A stretch of DNA of 64,000 bases, from contig NZ_JSYG01000011.1 in assembly GCF_000784735.1 (NCBI RefSeq), positions 43,051 through 107,050 on the forward strand. Direction: 5' to 3'. The notes beneath the pieces were generated by a model. That model ran no database searches. It saw only the letters and a program-made list of their open reading frames with translations, and had not been told where the DNA came from. Both the position numbers and the translations under genes were made by a program. Numbering within the stretch: position 1 is the stretch's first letter; each line of letters starts with the position of its first letter. Below are positions 36,248 to 45,295 of the stretch, piece after piece. This DNA is from Dickeya undicola (lineage in GTDB: Bacteria; Pseudomonadota; Gammaproteobacteria; Enterobacterales; Enterobacteriaceae).

Positions 36248-37516
36248 ATGAAAGTCAGAGAACGATTTATTGGACTGGAATGGCTCCGGTTTCTGCTTGG
36301 ATGTTATGTCATGGTTTACCACACCGTGCATCTTTATCCACAGCGTGAAAAGATCCTCTTTATGAGCGAACTGACCAGCATGGGTTTTTTCGCCACCAGC
36401 ACGTTCTTTGTGTTATCCGGCTTCCTGCTGACGCATGTTTATCTGCGTGACGGTCAGTTGCGGGAACCGGCTCGCCATTTTTGGGCCAAACGGTTTTTTA
36501 ACCTCTACCCGATCCATATCATCGGGCTGGTGTCATCCATCGTGGTGGTCAGCCTGATGCACTGGCTGGCGATTCCACCAGAAGGCCAGGTCGCCAGCGC
36601 CCGCTTCGTGATTTACGACAGCAACGACCCCAGCGTCGCACCAGAGACACTGCGCCATTACATGGACAATGCTCAACTGGCTTTTAACGGCCTGCTGCAA
36701 TTACTGATGTTACAGGCCTGGAACCCTTATTTTCTGACGTTCAACGCGCCGTTGTGGTCGGTTTCGACGCTGTTCTTCTTCTATTTACTGTTCCCGCTGC
36801 TGGCACCGCGGCTGTTAGGTAGCCGTTACCCCCGCCTGTGGCTGATAGCGATATTTGTGTTGTACCTGCTGCCGCCGGTATGGGTTGTCTGGAATCAATT
36901 ATACGGCGCGCCTTACACCGGTCTGTTACAACGCAGCCCTTTGCTACGTCTGCCGGAATTTCTGGCTGGGGTACTGGGTTATGCTATTTTCCGCCAATAT
37001 CGCGACGGCACGCTGCCGACACTGAGTGGCCTGCAACGTAAAGCGCTGGTTGTCTTTATCAGCCTGAGTTTTATCGTCGCCACCTGGCTGTTTACCCATG
37101 GCGACCACTACTGGTATTTCCTGCTGCATAACGGTCTGCTGTTACCGGCACAGGTTGCGCTGGTGTGCCTGTGCGCCCATTTCCGCGAGCCGGACAGCGA
37201 CACGCTAAAAATCTGGGCCACCCGGCTGGGGGCTGCCTCGCTGTCGATCTTCGCCTTGCATGTACCGTTGTTCAACCTGTTCCGCACGCTGGAACAGCTG
37301 CTACGCGGCGACCCATTGCAGTGCTTCAGCGACTGGGCCGCCTGCATCAACGCAGCCGGAAGGGTCGAGCTGTCCATGACCGGCTATGGCGTATTCCTGC
37401 TGACCACCGTTGCACTGTGCGTAATATTTCAGGAACAGGTGGTCATCCGCATGAAACAGGCATTGACCGAGCGCTTCCTGAGCCGCCGTTTCCAACCCTC
37501 CCGCAGCACGGTCTGA
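36248..37516 (+). CDS. Acyltransferase 3 family membrane protein
   Basis: A 422-aa integral membrane O-acyltransferase of the acyltransferase 3 family, which acetylates or succinylates exopolysaccharide, LPS or glucans. It has about ten hydrophobic spans. The family start is seen as RFIGLEWLRFLLGCYVMVYHTVHLYPQ (the conserved His in VYHT), followed by STFFVLSGFLLTHVYLRDG and the WAKRFFNLYPIHIIGL arginine motif. ATG 36248 has AAGGA upstream. No polysaccharide genes are beside it, so the acceptor is unknown. An AT-rich promoter region (36050-36190) separates it from narL. Confidence 0.85.
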   Translation: MKVRERFIGLEWLRFLLGCYVMVYHTVHLYPQREKILFMSELTSMGFFATSTFFVLSGFLLTHVYLRDGQLREPARHFWAKRFFNLYPIHIIGLVSSIVVVSLMHWLAIPPEGQVASARFVIYDSNDPSVAPETLRHYMDNAQLAFNGLLQLLMLQAWNPYFLTFNAPLWSVSTLFFFYLLFPLLAPRLLGSRYPRLWLIAIFVLYLLPPVWVVWNQLYGAPYTGLLQRSPLLRLPEFLAGVLGYAIFRQYRDGTLPTLSGLQRKALVVFISLSFIVATWLFTHGDHYWYFLLHNGLLLPAQVALVCLCAHFREPDSDTLKIWATRLGAASLSIFALHVPLFNLFRTLEQLLRGDPLQCFSDWAACINAAGRVELSMTGYGVFLLTTVALCVIFQEQVVIRMKQALTERFLSRRFQPSRSTV

Positions 37517-37745
37517 TGATAACGGCTATCGCGGTGATGTGATCGTCATCACCGTTATAGCCGTAAATCATTAATCACACGGTTTATAACAATTTCCATT
37601 CTAATTATGGGACACTTATACCTAGAGACGCAGCGCGATTCCTGTTAATGTTTGCCTCGCCGGGAAAAACCGGTATATCGATGCATTGGCAGGCCGTCTG
37701 AACGGCGTCTTTCACTTTTAGTCACCCACTGTTTTATCTGACATC

Positions 37746-38801
37746 ATGACACATTCCAAACACGCACTTTCGTCGCTGAGTCTGTTTATCGCCCTCAGCG
37801 CCGCTGGCATTTCCACCAGCTATGCGGACACCGTCTGGTTAACCAACGGTGACAAGATCAGCGGCCAGATTACGCTGCTGGACAGCGGTAAATTATTCAT
37901 CAAAACCGACTATGCCGACACCGTATCGGTCACCTGGGACAAAGTTAAAACCTTCCAGACCGACCACGGGATGGTGATTCAAGGACAACGCTACGAGAAA
38001 GGCGTGCTCTACCCCTCCATCAAAGCGTCCGACAGTTCACGTGCCATCGTGGCCCAACCGGCGAGCGTAGATGGTCAGCAAATTAGCGCCGGTCAGGAAA
38101 CCCTGCCGCTGACTGACATCAACTCGATGGTGGTGCCACACCGTTGGGTGGAAGATTTCTCCTGGAAAGGCAACATTGATGTCAGCCTGGCCCACAAGAA
38201 AAGCTCTACCGAAACTGACAACCGCGATGTCACATTGAACACTCGCCTGCGTCACGGCACCTGGCGTCATAACCTGGATGCCAGCTACCACATGACTAAA
38301 GAAGACAATGTGGAAAGCACCAAAAACGCCGACGGCGAGTACGCGCTGGATAAATTCATCGACGAACACTGGTTCTGGCAGGGTCGTTATGAATACAAAC
38401 GCGACTGGGTGGAAAACATCAAGATCAACCGCTCCGCTGGTACTGGTCCGGGTTATCAGTTCTGGGATAACGATTTGGGCTCCTTCTCCGTCACCACGCT
38501 GGTGAACTCCCAGACCTTTATTTATCAGGACAACAGCGAAGACAATTTCTACTCCGGTGGCCTGAAGTGGAACTACGATCGCTTCCTGTTCGGCAAGCGT
38601 ACCGAAGTATTCACCGATGGCGAAGTGGGCCGGTCGTTTGACAGCACTACCCCGCTCTACCTCAAAGCCGGTGCCGGTCTGCGCTTCAAAGTCACCGACT
38701 GGTCATCCGTCAGTATGAAGGTATCCCGCAACCGTACCGAAAGTGTTCAGGGCAACGTCAACGATACCCTGTACTCACTGGGTCTGGGTGTCGGCTGGTA
38801 A
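37746..38801 (+). CDS. YdiY-like outer-membrane protein (DUF481)
   Basis: A 351-aa exported protein of the DUF481 family, which E. coli YdiY represents. A signal peptide (LSLFIALSAAGISTSYA) ends before DTVWLTNGDKISGQI. A short N-terminal beta domain repeats the D-x-I-x-G/K-I pattern. The DUF481 region (about residues 135-351) alternates polar and hydrophobic residues like a small beta barrel (WKGNIDVSLAHKKSSTETDN; LRFKVTDWSSVSMKVSRNRTE). It ends in ...YSLGLGVGW with a terminal aromatic, as outer-membrane proteins do. The function is unknown; the E. coli homologue is acid-induced. Confidence 0.8.
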   Translation: MTHSKHALSSLSLFIALSAAGISTSYADTVWLTNGDKISGQITLLDSGKLFIKTDYADTVSVTWDKVKTFQTDHGMVIQGQRYEKGVLYPSIKASDSSRAIVAQPASVDGQQISAGQETLPLTDINSMVVPHRWVEDFSWKGNIDVSLAHKKSSTETDNRDVTLNTRLRHGTWRHNLDASYHMTKEDNVESTKNADGEYALDKFIDEHWFWQGRYEYKRDWVENIKINRSAGTGPGYQFWDNDLGSFSVTTLVNSQTFIYQDNSEDNFYSGGLKWNYDRFLFGKRTEVFTDGEVGRSFDSTTPLYLKAGAGLRFKVTDWSSVSMKVSRNRTESVQGNVNDTLYSLGLGVGW

Positions 38802-38809
38802 TAACCCTC

Positions 38810-38840
38810 CGGTTCCTGCGATTATCGCGGGAACCGTTTA
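38810..38840 (+). terminator. Terminator after the DUF481 gene
   Basis: Stem CGGTTCCTGCG / CGCGGGAACCG with a short T3 tail, a few bases after the stop codon. Confidence 0.6.
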
Positions 38841-39015
38841 CCTACCTCACCCGGTGTTCCCCCCCGAGGGCACGGCCTTGATTGTGCCACCCTTCCTGAA
38901 TCCCCGACATCCCCCATGTAGTGATGTGCTGTTTTACGAAAATTGTGCACTGTCTCGTCAGGGGCGATGAAGCCAATGGATGCCGCCTATTGGCATAAAC
39001 CTCTAGGTTCCATGC

Positions 39016-39798
39016 TCAACATCTCGGGCGCGCCATCTTGGCGTGTCGCTGAGCCTTTTCCTCTTCCGACAGACGTTTGTGCTCGCGACCTGCTTCCTGG
39101 GTGGTTTCATCACCACCGATCAAACTGGTTTCTCCGCGCATAAGGGCGTCATAACCTTGTCGCGCCACCAGGGCCGGATCGTTCTTCCAACTGTTGTCGC
39201 CGAAGCCGGTATTGCCCATGCCAGCACGGGCGTGGAAGTTGGTCGCCGTCGCACCCGGATGAAGGATCGTTACCTGTACGCCAGTGCCCGACAACTCCTC
39301 GCGAATGCTATGTCCGAACGATGACAGGAATGCCTTGGATGGGCCGTATACGCTCTCGTAAGGCGTGGGCGTGGTGGCAGACAGGGAACTGACCAACAGG
39401 AGTTTACCGCCACCGTTTGCCACCATGCCAGGGATCACCGCATGGGCCAGCCGCACTGGTGAGGTGACGTTCAAGGCAATGAGCTGTAGATGCCGTTCCA
39501 GGGGAATGTCGATGAACGCTCCGCCAATGGCGATACCGGCATTGAGAACGGCGATCCCCAAAGGCCGCCCCGTAGATACCAGTGCGTCGAGAACACTGGC
39601 ATTACCTGCCTCGGTGGATAAATCGGATTGGACCGGAAGCACCTCGACGCCAAACTTGCGCAGTTCCTCTGCCGCTTGGAGGACGCGTTTTTCTCGCCCC
39701 GAGATGATGAGGTCGTTACCGTCCTTTGCCAGAAGGCGTGCGATCTCCAGACCAATTCCTGCTGAGCCGCCGGTGATGAGTGCAAGTGGCTTGGTCAT
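39016..39798 (-). CDS. Short-chain dehydrogenase/reductase
   Basis: A 260-aa classical SDR oxidoreductase. The NAD(P)-binding glycine motif is LITGGSAGIGLEIARLL, with NAG in AVLNAGIAIGG, catalytic Ser in LLLVSSLSA and YxxxK in YESVYGPSKAF. The substrate is unknown. It is the last gene of a minus-strand set (metallophosphoesterase, SDR, SDR), 227 bases after the other SDR. The ATG at 39798 has GGAGAA upstream. The cluster is absent from the E. coli version of this region and is probably acquired. Confidence 0.87.
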   Translation of the reverse strand: MTKPLALITGGSAGIGLEIARLLAKDGNDLIISGREKRVLQAAEELRKFGVEVLPVQSDLSTEAGNASVLDALVSTGRPLGIAVLNAGIAIGGAFIDIPLERHLQLIALNVTSPVRLAHAVIPGMVANGGGKLLLVSSLSATTPTPYESVYGPSKAFLSSFGHSIREELSGTGVQVTILHPGATATNFHARAGMGNTGFGDNSWKNDPALVARQGYDALMRGETSLIGGDETTQEAGREHKRLSEEEKAQRHAKMARPRC

Positions 39799-40025
39799 TG
39801 TTCTTCTCCTGCTTGAAATTTCTGATTGATTGGGGATGTGCCAGACGATGTGCTGTACTTGCCTCTGCGCGAGTGCAACGTATCATCCGAACACAGCGTA
39901 TCTACATAGACTTGATGCCCATGACATAGCGATAACGGGTGCGCTTGGGCGAGTTACACAAGTGGAATATCCACCGTTGATGGTCAGGCGCGTGGCGTTC
40001 ACATCCAGGTTCATAGTTCGAGCCG

Positions 40026-40874
40026 TCACGCTCCCTTCATGAACTCAGCAAACTTCTCGCGCCAGTCGGGATGCCAGCGCGACAACGCTGGCCGGTTCTG
40101 GATCATGTCATCAGCCGACCATTGCATTCGACGCTGATCCATTTCACGGGTAACGTCGTTGTCCTGGCAGAATATGTAGAAGTCACCGGCACTCAAGCTC
40201 TCGACCATCCGATCCACGACCTGATCGGCGCTCCACGTCCCCGTCGGCTGAGGGGCATCCGCCGATACATCGGGGAAGTTCATCGGAGTGAACGTCCATC
40301 CCGGAATCAGTAGGTGTGCCGTCACGCGATCTTGCACACGTTCACACAGTTCATGTGCGAGTTGTTCCGTTAGAACACGCACGGCTGCTTTGGACACGCT
40401 GTAGGCCGCATTACCCGGTGGCGTGGTGATGCCCTCCTTGGAACCCAGATTGACAATGGCACTGGCCGAAGTCTGCTCGATCAGGGTGGGCACGAAGCGC
40501 TGCTGTAGTGCCAAGATGGCCCAGAAGTTGATATCCATGATCCTGTGCCATTGCTCAGCGTTCTCCCAGGGACCTGCGCCTTTGATGATCGCCGCGTTGT
40601 TGACCAACAGTGCAATCTCGCCGAGCTCGACCGCTTCCTGATACACCTGCTCGATGGTAGCGTGGTCGGTCACGTCCCCAACCACGCTACGTTGTATCAG
40701 CGTCGGGAAAGTCGCCTGCAGGCGGTCAGTCGCTGCCATCAGGGCCGTTGCATTCCTGTCCAGCAGCACAAGCTGCATACCTTCCTGGGCGAGTCGATGG
40801 GCGATGGCGTAGCCAATGCCCATTGCCCCCCCTGTAATGACTGCAACGCCGTTTTTACGAATTGCTGGATGCAT
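40026..40874 (-). CDS. Short-chain dehydrogenase/reductase
   Basis: A 282-aa SDR enzyme. The cofactor motif is VITGGAMGIGYAIAHRLA, then LLDRNATAL, NNAA in LLVNNAAIIKGAG, Ser in AIVNLGSKEG and YxxxK in AAYSVSKAAV. The ATG at 40874 is preceded by GGGAGAG and gives the family N terminus; the open frame upstream of it is the end of the previous gene read out of frame. It is 25 bases after the metallophosphoesterase gene, so both are co-transcribed. The long C-terminal tail (GDFYIFCQDNDVTREMDQRRMQWSADDMIQNRP) is seen in a subset of SDRs of proteobacterial accessory clusters. The substrate is unknown. Confidence 0.87.
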   Translation of the reverse strand: MHPAIRKNGVAVITGGAMGIGYAIAHRLAQEGMQLVLLDRNATALMAATDRLQATFPTLIQRSVVGDVTDHATIEQVYQEAVELGEIALLVNNAAIIKGAGPWENAEQWHRIMDINFWAILALQQRFVPTLIEQTSASAIVNLGSKEGITTPPGNAAYSVSKAAVRVLTEQLAHELCERVQDRVTAHLLIPGWTFTPMNFPDVSADAPQPTGTWSADQVVDRMVESLSAGDFYIFCQDNDVTREMDQRRMQWSADDMIQNRPALSRWHPDWREKFAEFMKGA

Positions 40875-40899
40875 CGTTTTTCTCTCCCAAAATGAAATG

Positions 40900-42033
40900 T
40901 TAGCGCTCGAGCGACCTGAGTGTGATTTCCGTGATCTCGGCGGGTACGCCGAGACGGATCGGGAATCCATTCCAGAGCCCCGTGCCATTGCTGACATACA
41001 GGTGCATGTCACCAACGGAGTAGTAGCCAGAGGCGAAGCCATCATTGAGCGGCGCGACCATCAGAGTATCGAAGCCCCGAATCATTCCGCCATGGGTGTG
41101 TCCCGCCAGTTGAAGATCGATGCCAGACTGCGCGTGCATCGCGGTGTCCACCGGACGGTGGGTCAGCAATACCGTTGCAGCGTAATGAGGCACGTCTTGC
41201 AAGGCGTGTGCAGCATCGGGACCTGGCTTCCCGTATTCAAGGGCGGCCAGGTCAGCCAGACCCGCCACAACAAGCCCTACGCCATCTACCGATATGCGCA
41301 GATGCTCATTAACCAGCACGCGCATACCCAATTGCTCTAACACGTCCGTCCACTGATCGGCGTTGAAGTAGTACTCATGGTTGCCCAGGATCGTTACGAC
41401 GCCATGTTTGGCGCGTAGCTCCCCCAGTGGTTTCACATCGTCGCACCGGGCCGATATCGTGCCGTCGATCAGGTCGCCGGTGACGACAATCAGATCGGGG
41501 TTCAGGGCATTAGTGCGCTCGACCACCTGCCGTGCCCACGAGCCGTTCAGCAGTCGGCTAATGTGCAGGTCGGTGAGTTGCACCAGGCTAAATCCATCCA
41601 GAGTCGGGGGCAGATCGTGCAATGTCAGCTCGATGCGTCGCACCTCCGGCACTTGCGTGGCCTGATGCACTCCGATGACGGAGAGAACAAGAGCCACGGC
41701 CCCCATGATATAGCGTGCCCGCGTGCAGAATTGCTCATCAACGCCCCTACCACGACGCACCAGCCAGGCCACTCCCAGCAGCACGTCGAGTATTGCCGTG
41801 AGGAAAAATAGCAGTACGAAGACACAGAACAGCCCACCAAACAGCACCACCAATGCGCGCGGTATCTCTGGGGAAAACATCGTCCCGAAGACCCATTGCT
41901 GGATCAAATGATACTTGGACGCCAGCAGCAGCACGGCGGCCAGCAACACGCGGCATCGCGTACACCAGGGGAGCGGGAACACGAAGCGGCACACCACATA
42001 GAGGTAGAGGACAAACAAGGCAACGTGAAACAC
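40900..42033 (-). CDS. Membrane-anchored metallophosphoesterase, YkuE/YaeI-like
   Basis: A 377-aa calcineurin-like phosphoesterase. The N-terminal ~130 residues are four hydrophobic spans. The catalytic domain then carries all metal-binding motifs: VQLTDLHIS (D-x-H), VVTGDLIDG (GD), ILGNHEYYF (GNH[ED]), LLTHRP (H) and LAGHTHGGMIRG (GHTHGG). Related proteins act on membrane lipids such as UDP-diacylglucosamine, or are of unknown substrate. A GTG start at 42033 is the earliest in frame and begins a membrane span; no strong ribosome site is seen. It is the first gene of the cluster, divergent from the lysR gene. Confidence 0.85.
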   Translation of the reverse strand: MFHVALFVLYLYVVCRFVFPLPWCTRCRVLLAAVLLLASKYHLIQQWVFGTMFSPEIPRALVVLFGGLFCVFVLLFFLTAILDVLLGVAWLVRRGRGVDEQFCTRARYIMGAVALVLSVIGVHQATQVPEVRRIELTLHDLPPTLDGFSLVQLTDLHISRLLNGSWARQVVERTNALNPDLIVVTGDLIDGTISARCDDVKPLGELRAKHGVVTILGNHEYYFNADQWTDVLEQLGMRVLVNEHLRISVDGVGLVVAGLADLAALEYGKPGPDAAHALQDVPHYAATVLLTHRPVDTAMHAQSGIDLQLAGHTHGGMIRGFDTLMVAPLNDGFASGYYSVGDMHLYVSNGTGLWNGFPIRLGVPAEITEITLRSLER

Positions 42034-42096
42034 GGGCTAAGAATCACCTTACTGTTGATATTTTTTGTATAATAACCCCACATAACCGACAAACAA

Positions 42097-42111
42097 TTGA
42101 ACTATATTCAA
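42097..42111. promoter_or_regulatory. Likely LysR-type operator in the divergent region
   Basis: TTGAACTATATTCAA is a perfect inverted repeat with 5-base arms and a 5-base centre, carrying the T-N11-A pattern typical of LysR-type sites. It is in the 115-bp region between the phosphoesterase operon and the lysR gene. ATTGAATTCAT a few bases further repeats the half-sites. Confidence 0.55.
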
Positions 42112-42148
42112 TGGTCTGTGAAATTGAATTCATCGATGGGTATTTGCC

Positions 42149-43072
42149 ATGAGTGTTCGCCCCACCGCGCGCTTATCGAGAGCCGACTTAGCCGACCTGA
42201 ATGCTTTCCTGGTCGTCCACCGCTTGCGCAGCTTCACCCAAGCCGCTGTCGAACTGGGTATCACCACCTCGGCACTGAGCCATGCCATACGCAACCTGGA
42301 GGCCCGGTTGGGCGTGCGCCTGCTCAACCGTACCAGTCGCACGGTGTCGCCAACCGAGGCAGGCGACAACCTGGCGAAACGATTAGAAATCGGCTTCCTT
42401 GAAATTGGTGGAGCCTTAGCGGACGTGAATCGCCATCGCGACCGACCAGTGGGCAGGCTGCGGTTGAACGCGCTGCAAGACAGCGCCCGACTTTTGCTGG
42501 CCACACATTTGCCGAAGTTTCTGCATAGCTATCCCGACGTCGAAGTCGAGGTCGCGGTAGATGACCATATGATCGATATCGTGGCCGCAGGCTTCGATGC
42601 CGGTATCCGTTTCGGCGGTACGGTGCCGGAAGACTGCGTTGCGGTCAGGATCGGCTCGCCGCTCAAGTGGGTCGCTGTAGCGTCACCGCGCTACCTTCAT
42701 CGCAGCGCACCGCTGCTCGTCCCCGAAGACCTGAAGGTACACAACTGCATCCAGATCCGTACCGGCCAAGGGGTCATCTACCGATGGGACTTCGAGAAGG
42801 ATGGCGAACACCGATCTATTGACGTGCCGGGCCAGCTCTGCGTGAACGAGACGACATTGGGTATCGACATTGCGGTTGCCAGCGGAGGCATCATGTACTG
42901 CCTGGAAGATCGTGTCCGCGAACACTTGCGGTGCGGCGAATTGCAAGTAGTGCTACCGGATTGGGCACCGATAGAACCGGCATTCCACATCTATTATCCC
43001 GGCCACCGTCAGGTTCCGCCGGGCCTGCGAGAGTTGATCGAGATCCTGCGTCAGGGCGTGACCTGTAAATAA
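42149..43072 (+). CDS. LysR-family transcriptional regulator
   Basis: A 307-aa LysR regulator. The HTH is at about residues 10-70 (DLADLNAFLVVHRLRSFTQAAVELGITTSALSHAIRNLEARLGVRLLNRTSRTVSPTEAG), followed by a substrate-binding effector domain with the MIDIVAAGFDAGIRFGG segment typical of the group that regulates adjacent oxidoreductases. It is divergent from the phosphoesterase-SDR-SDR operon, which it most likely controls through the palindrome at 42097-42111. The effector is unknown. Confidence 0.87.
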   Translation: MSVRPTARLSRADLADLNAFLVVHRLRSFTQAAVELGITTSALSHAIRNLEARLGVRLLNRTSRTVSPTEAGDNLAKRLEIGFLEIGGALADVNRHRDRPVGRLRLNALQDSARLLLATHLPKFLHSYPDVEVEVAVDDHMIDIVAAGFDAGIRFGGTVPEDCVAVRIGSPLKWVAVASPRYLHRSAPLLVPEDLKVHNCIQIRTGQGVIYRWDFEKDGEHRSIDVPGQLCVNETTLGIDIAVASGGIMYCLEDRVREHLRCGELQVVLPDWAPIEPAFHIYYPGHRQVPPGLRELIEILRQGVTCK

Positions 43073-43203
43073 AAAGCGGCCGCGCAAGGTATTGAACAGG
43101 GTCATGCGGTGAATGAAGCCTGTCAGGCTATGGGGACTGACGAAACGATGGTGCCTGGCTGGGTTGAAGCGCTTACACTGGAGAAACTGACTAATCCTGA
43201 TGT
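43073..43203 (+). pseudogene. Possible remnant of a truncated gene
   Basis: Directly after the lysR stop, one frame reads AQGIEQGHAVNEACQAMGTD and ETMVPGWVEALTLEKLTNPD without a start codon, then runs straight into the terminator. It looks like protein sequence (balanced composition) rather than intergenic DNA, and could be the 3' end of a gene cut when the accessory cluster arrived. I do not recognise the family. Confidence 0.25.
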
Positions 43204-43234
43204 AAAAAGCCCGGCTTTCTCACCGGGCTTTTTC
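43204..43234. terminator. Bidirectional terminator, prc end
   Basis: AAAAAGCCCGG / CCGGGCTTTTT: a symmetric stem with A and T runs on both sides, 21 bases beyond the prc stop. It would stop transcription from either direction. Confidence 0.88.
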
Positions 43235-43254
43235 TTTATGGCTCTGACTCGCCT

Positions 43255-45276
43255 TTACTGCGGTTTTGATTCTTGCTTAGACAGGTCTTCCGCAATCTGG
43301 ACGGTTTCGTTCAGGTAAGCGTCCGGATCCTGATAATCCTTCGGCAAGTCATCCAGCGTTTTCAACGGCGGTTTACCCTGACGTTTCAGCCGATCGTTGA
43401 TGCGTTGCAGACGCGTCGCCTCGTCTTCGTTGTTTTCTTTCTGGCGCTGAGCCAGATTCAACGACACATGGTTGCGCTTCTCTTTCAGTTCCTGGTAGCG
43501 AGCCACATCCTGCTGGATGTACTGGAACTCCGGATCCTTGGCGATACGGGCGTTATGCTGCTCGATAAGCCCCGGCAACAACGGCTTCATGTCGCCTATC
43601 ACCGTATAACTGGCTGGTTTGATGCTGTCCCACGGCAAGGCGTTGTCTTCAAACTTCTCACCGGTATCCACCATCTCATTGCCAGTCGGCATCACGATAT
43701 CCGGCGTAACCCCTTTACGCTGGGTACTGCCGCCATTGATACGATAGAACTTCTGGATGGTGTATTGCACCGAACCCAGTGCTGGCCATTCCGGACGCAG
43801 CATCTGATCGTAAATACGGTTAAGAGAACGATATTGTTGCACCGTCCCTTTACCGAAGGTCGGTTCGCCGACAATCAGCGCACGGCCGTAATCCTGCATC
43901 GCCGCTGCGAAAATTTCCGATGCCGAAGCACTGAAGCGATCGACCAGCACTACCAGTGGGCCTTTGTAATAGATGGTGTCATCAGTGTCGCTGTCTTCAC
44001 GCACTTTGCCGTTATTATCACGTACCTGCACCACCGGGCCGGTAGGAATGAACAGCCCAGACAGCCCGACGGCTTCTGTCAGTGCGCCACCGCCGTTGCC
44101 ACGCAGGTCGATGATGATGCTGCTGACATGCTCTTTCTCAAGCTTCTGCAACTGCACTTTCACATCATCCGTCAACCCGACGTAGAATCCGGGGATATCC
44201 AGTACACCAACCTTGTCTTTACCCGCGTCCTTGATGGACATTTTCACCGCACGATCTTCCAGACGGATACGTTCACGGGTCAGGGTAATGGTTTGCGTTT
44301 TGGTGCCTTTGCCTGCTGGCAGTACTTCCAGACGCACCTTGCTGCCTTTCGGCCCTTTGATTAACGCCACTACGTCATCCAGACGCCAGCCGATCACATC
44401 CACCATTGGCTTACCCGCCTGGCCGACACCAACGATACGATCGCCAACGCTGATGCGTTTACTTTTAGCCGCGGGGCCACCCGGCACCATGGAGTTGATC
44501 ACCGTGTAATCTTCATCCATCTGCAATACCGCGCCGATGCCTTCCAGCGACAGGCTCATCTCGGTATTGAACTGCTCGGTATTACGCGGTGACAGATAAC
44601 TGGTGTGTGGATCAATTTCCCGCGCAAAGGCGTTCATGATCAACTGAAACACGTCTTCGCTGTTGGTCTGTACCAGACGGCGAATCGCAAACTGATAACG
44701 TTTGGTGAGTGTTTCCTTGATTTCTGTATCGGTCTTGCCAGTCAGTTTCAGGCTCAACCAATCATATTTAACCTTGGCATTCCACAATGCGTTCAGTTCA
44801 TCCGCGTTTTGCGGCCAGGGAGCCTTGGCACGATCCAGATCGATAACATCATTGCCGTTCAGATTGATCGGTTTTTCCAGCAGCGTCAGCGCATACTGGT
44901 AACGTTCAAAACGACGTTTCTGCGCCAGATTGTACATGGCGTATGGCAGGCTGAGCTTGCCGTTTTTCAGGTCGTCGCCCAACTCGCCCTTCTGACCGGA
45001 AAACTGCGCCACATCAGAAGCCAGCAACACGTTATGGCTGTAATCCAGCATGTTGAGGTAACGGTCAAAAATCTTACCGGAAAACTGCGCGTCCAACATG
45101 AACTGGCGATAGTGGGAACGCAGGAAACGCGACGCAACCCGTTCGCTAACGGTGGCGTGTTGCGCTTCCGGCTGCAATTGAGGGATTTGATCCGCGCGGG
45201 TGATATTCTCACTGGCAAAACTGCATCCAGACAGCAAAAGCCAGGTTAACGCCACTACTTTGACAAATTTGTTCAT
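43255..45276 (-). CDS. prc: Tail-specific periplasmic protease Prc
   Basis: Periplasmic C-terminal-processing protease that trims FtsI and degrades tail-tagged proteins and, with NlpI, MepS. It is 673 aa (E. coli 682). The signal peptide ends near LLLSGCSFA. The PDZ domain lies at about residues 235-325 (IGAVLQMDEDYTVINSMVPGGPAAK). The S41 protease core has VDRFSASASEIFAAAMQDYGRALIVGEPTFGKGTVQ with the catalytic Ser and Lys. GGAGG precedes the ATG. It lies 19 bases after proQ on the same transcript, as in E. coli. htpX, usually next, is missing here and replaced by the LysR/SDR cluster. Confidence 0.95.
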   Translation of the reverse strand: MNKFVKVVALTWLLLSGCSFASENITRADQIPQLQPEAQHATVSERVASRFLRSHYRQFMLDAQFSGKIFDRYLNMLDYSHNVLLASDVAQFSGQKGELGDDLKNGKLSLPYAMYNLAQKRRFERYQYALTLLEKPINLNGNDVIDLDRAKAPWPQNADELNALWNAKVKYDWLSLKLTGKTDTEIKETLTKRYQFAIRRLVQTNSEDVFQLIMNAFAREIDPHTSYLSPRNTEQFNTEMSLSLEGIGAVLQMDEDYTVINSMVPGGPAAKSKRISVGDRIVGVGQAGKPMVDVIGWRLDDVVALIKGPKGSKVRLEVLPAGKGTKTQTITLTRERIRLEDRAVKMSIKDAGKDKVGVLDIPGFYVGLTDDVKVQLQKLEKEHVSSIIIDLRGNGGGALTEAVGLSGLFIPTGPVVQVRDNNGKVREDSDTDDTIYYKGPLVVLVDRFSASASEIFAAAMQDYGRALIVGEPTFGKGTVQQYRSLNRIYDQMLRPEWPALGSVQYTIQKFYRINGGSTQRKGVTPDIVMPTGNEMVDTGEKFEDNALPWDSIKPASYTVIGDMKPLLPGLIEQHNARIAKDPEFQYIQQDVARYQELKEKRNHVSLNLAQRQKENNEDEATRLQRINDRLKRQGKPPLKTLDDLPKDYQDPDAYLNETVQIAEDLSKQESKPQ

Positions 45277-45295
45277 GCCCTGGTTGGCCTCCGTA

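Noticed and set aside
43109..43318. 69-codon frame running through the prc terminator
   Set aside because: It reads through a strong terminator into the antisense of prc; only the part before the terminator resembles protein and is listed as a possible remnant.
43273..44364. 363-codon open frame opposite prc
   Set aside because: Antisense shadow; prc is intact and conserved on the other strand.
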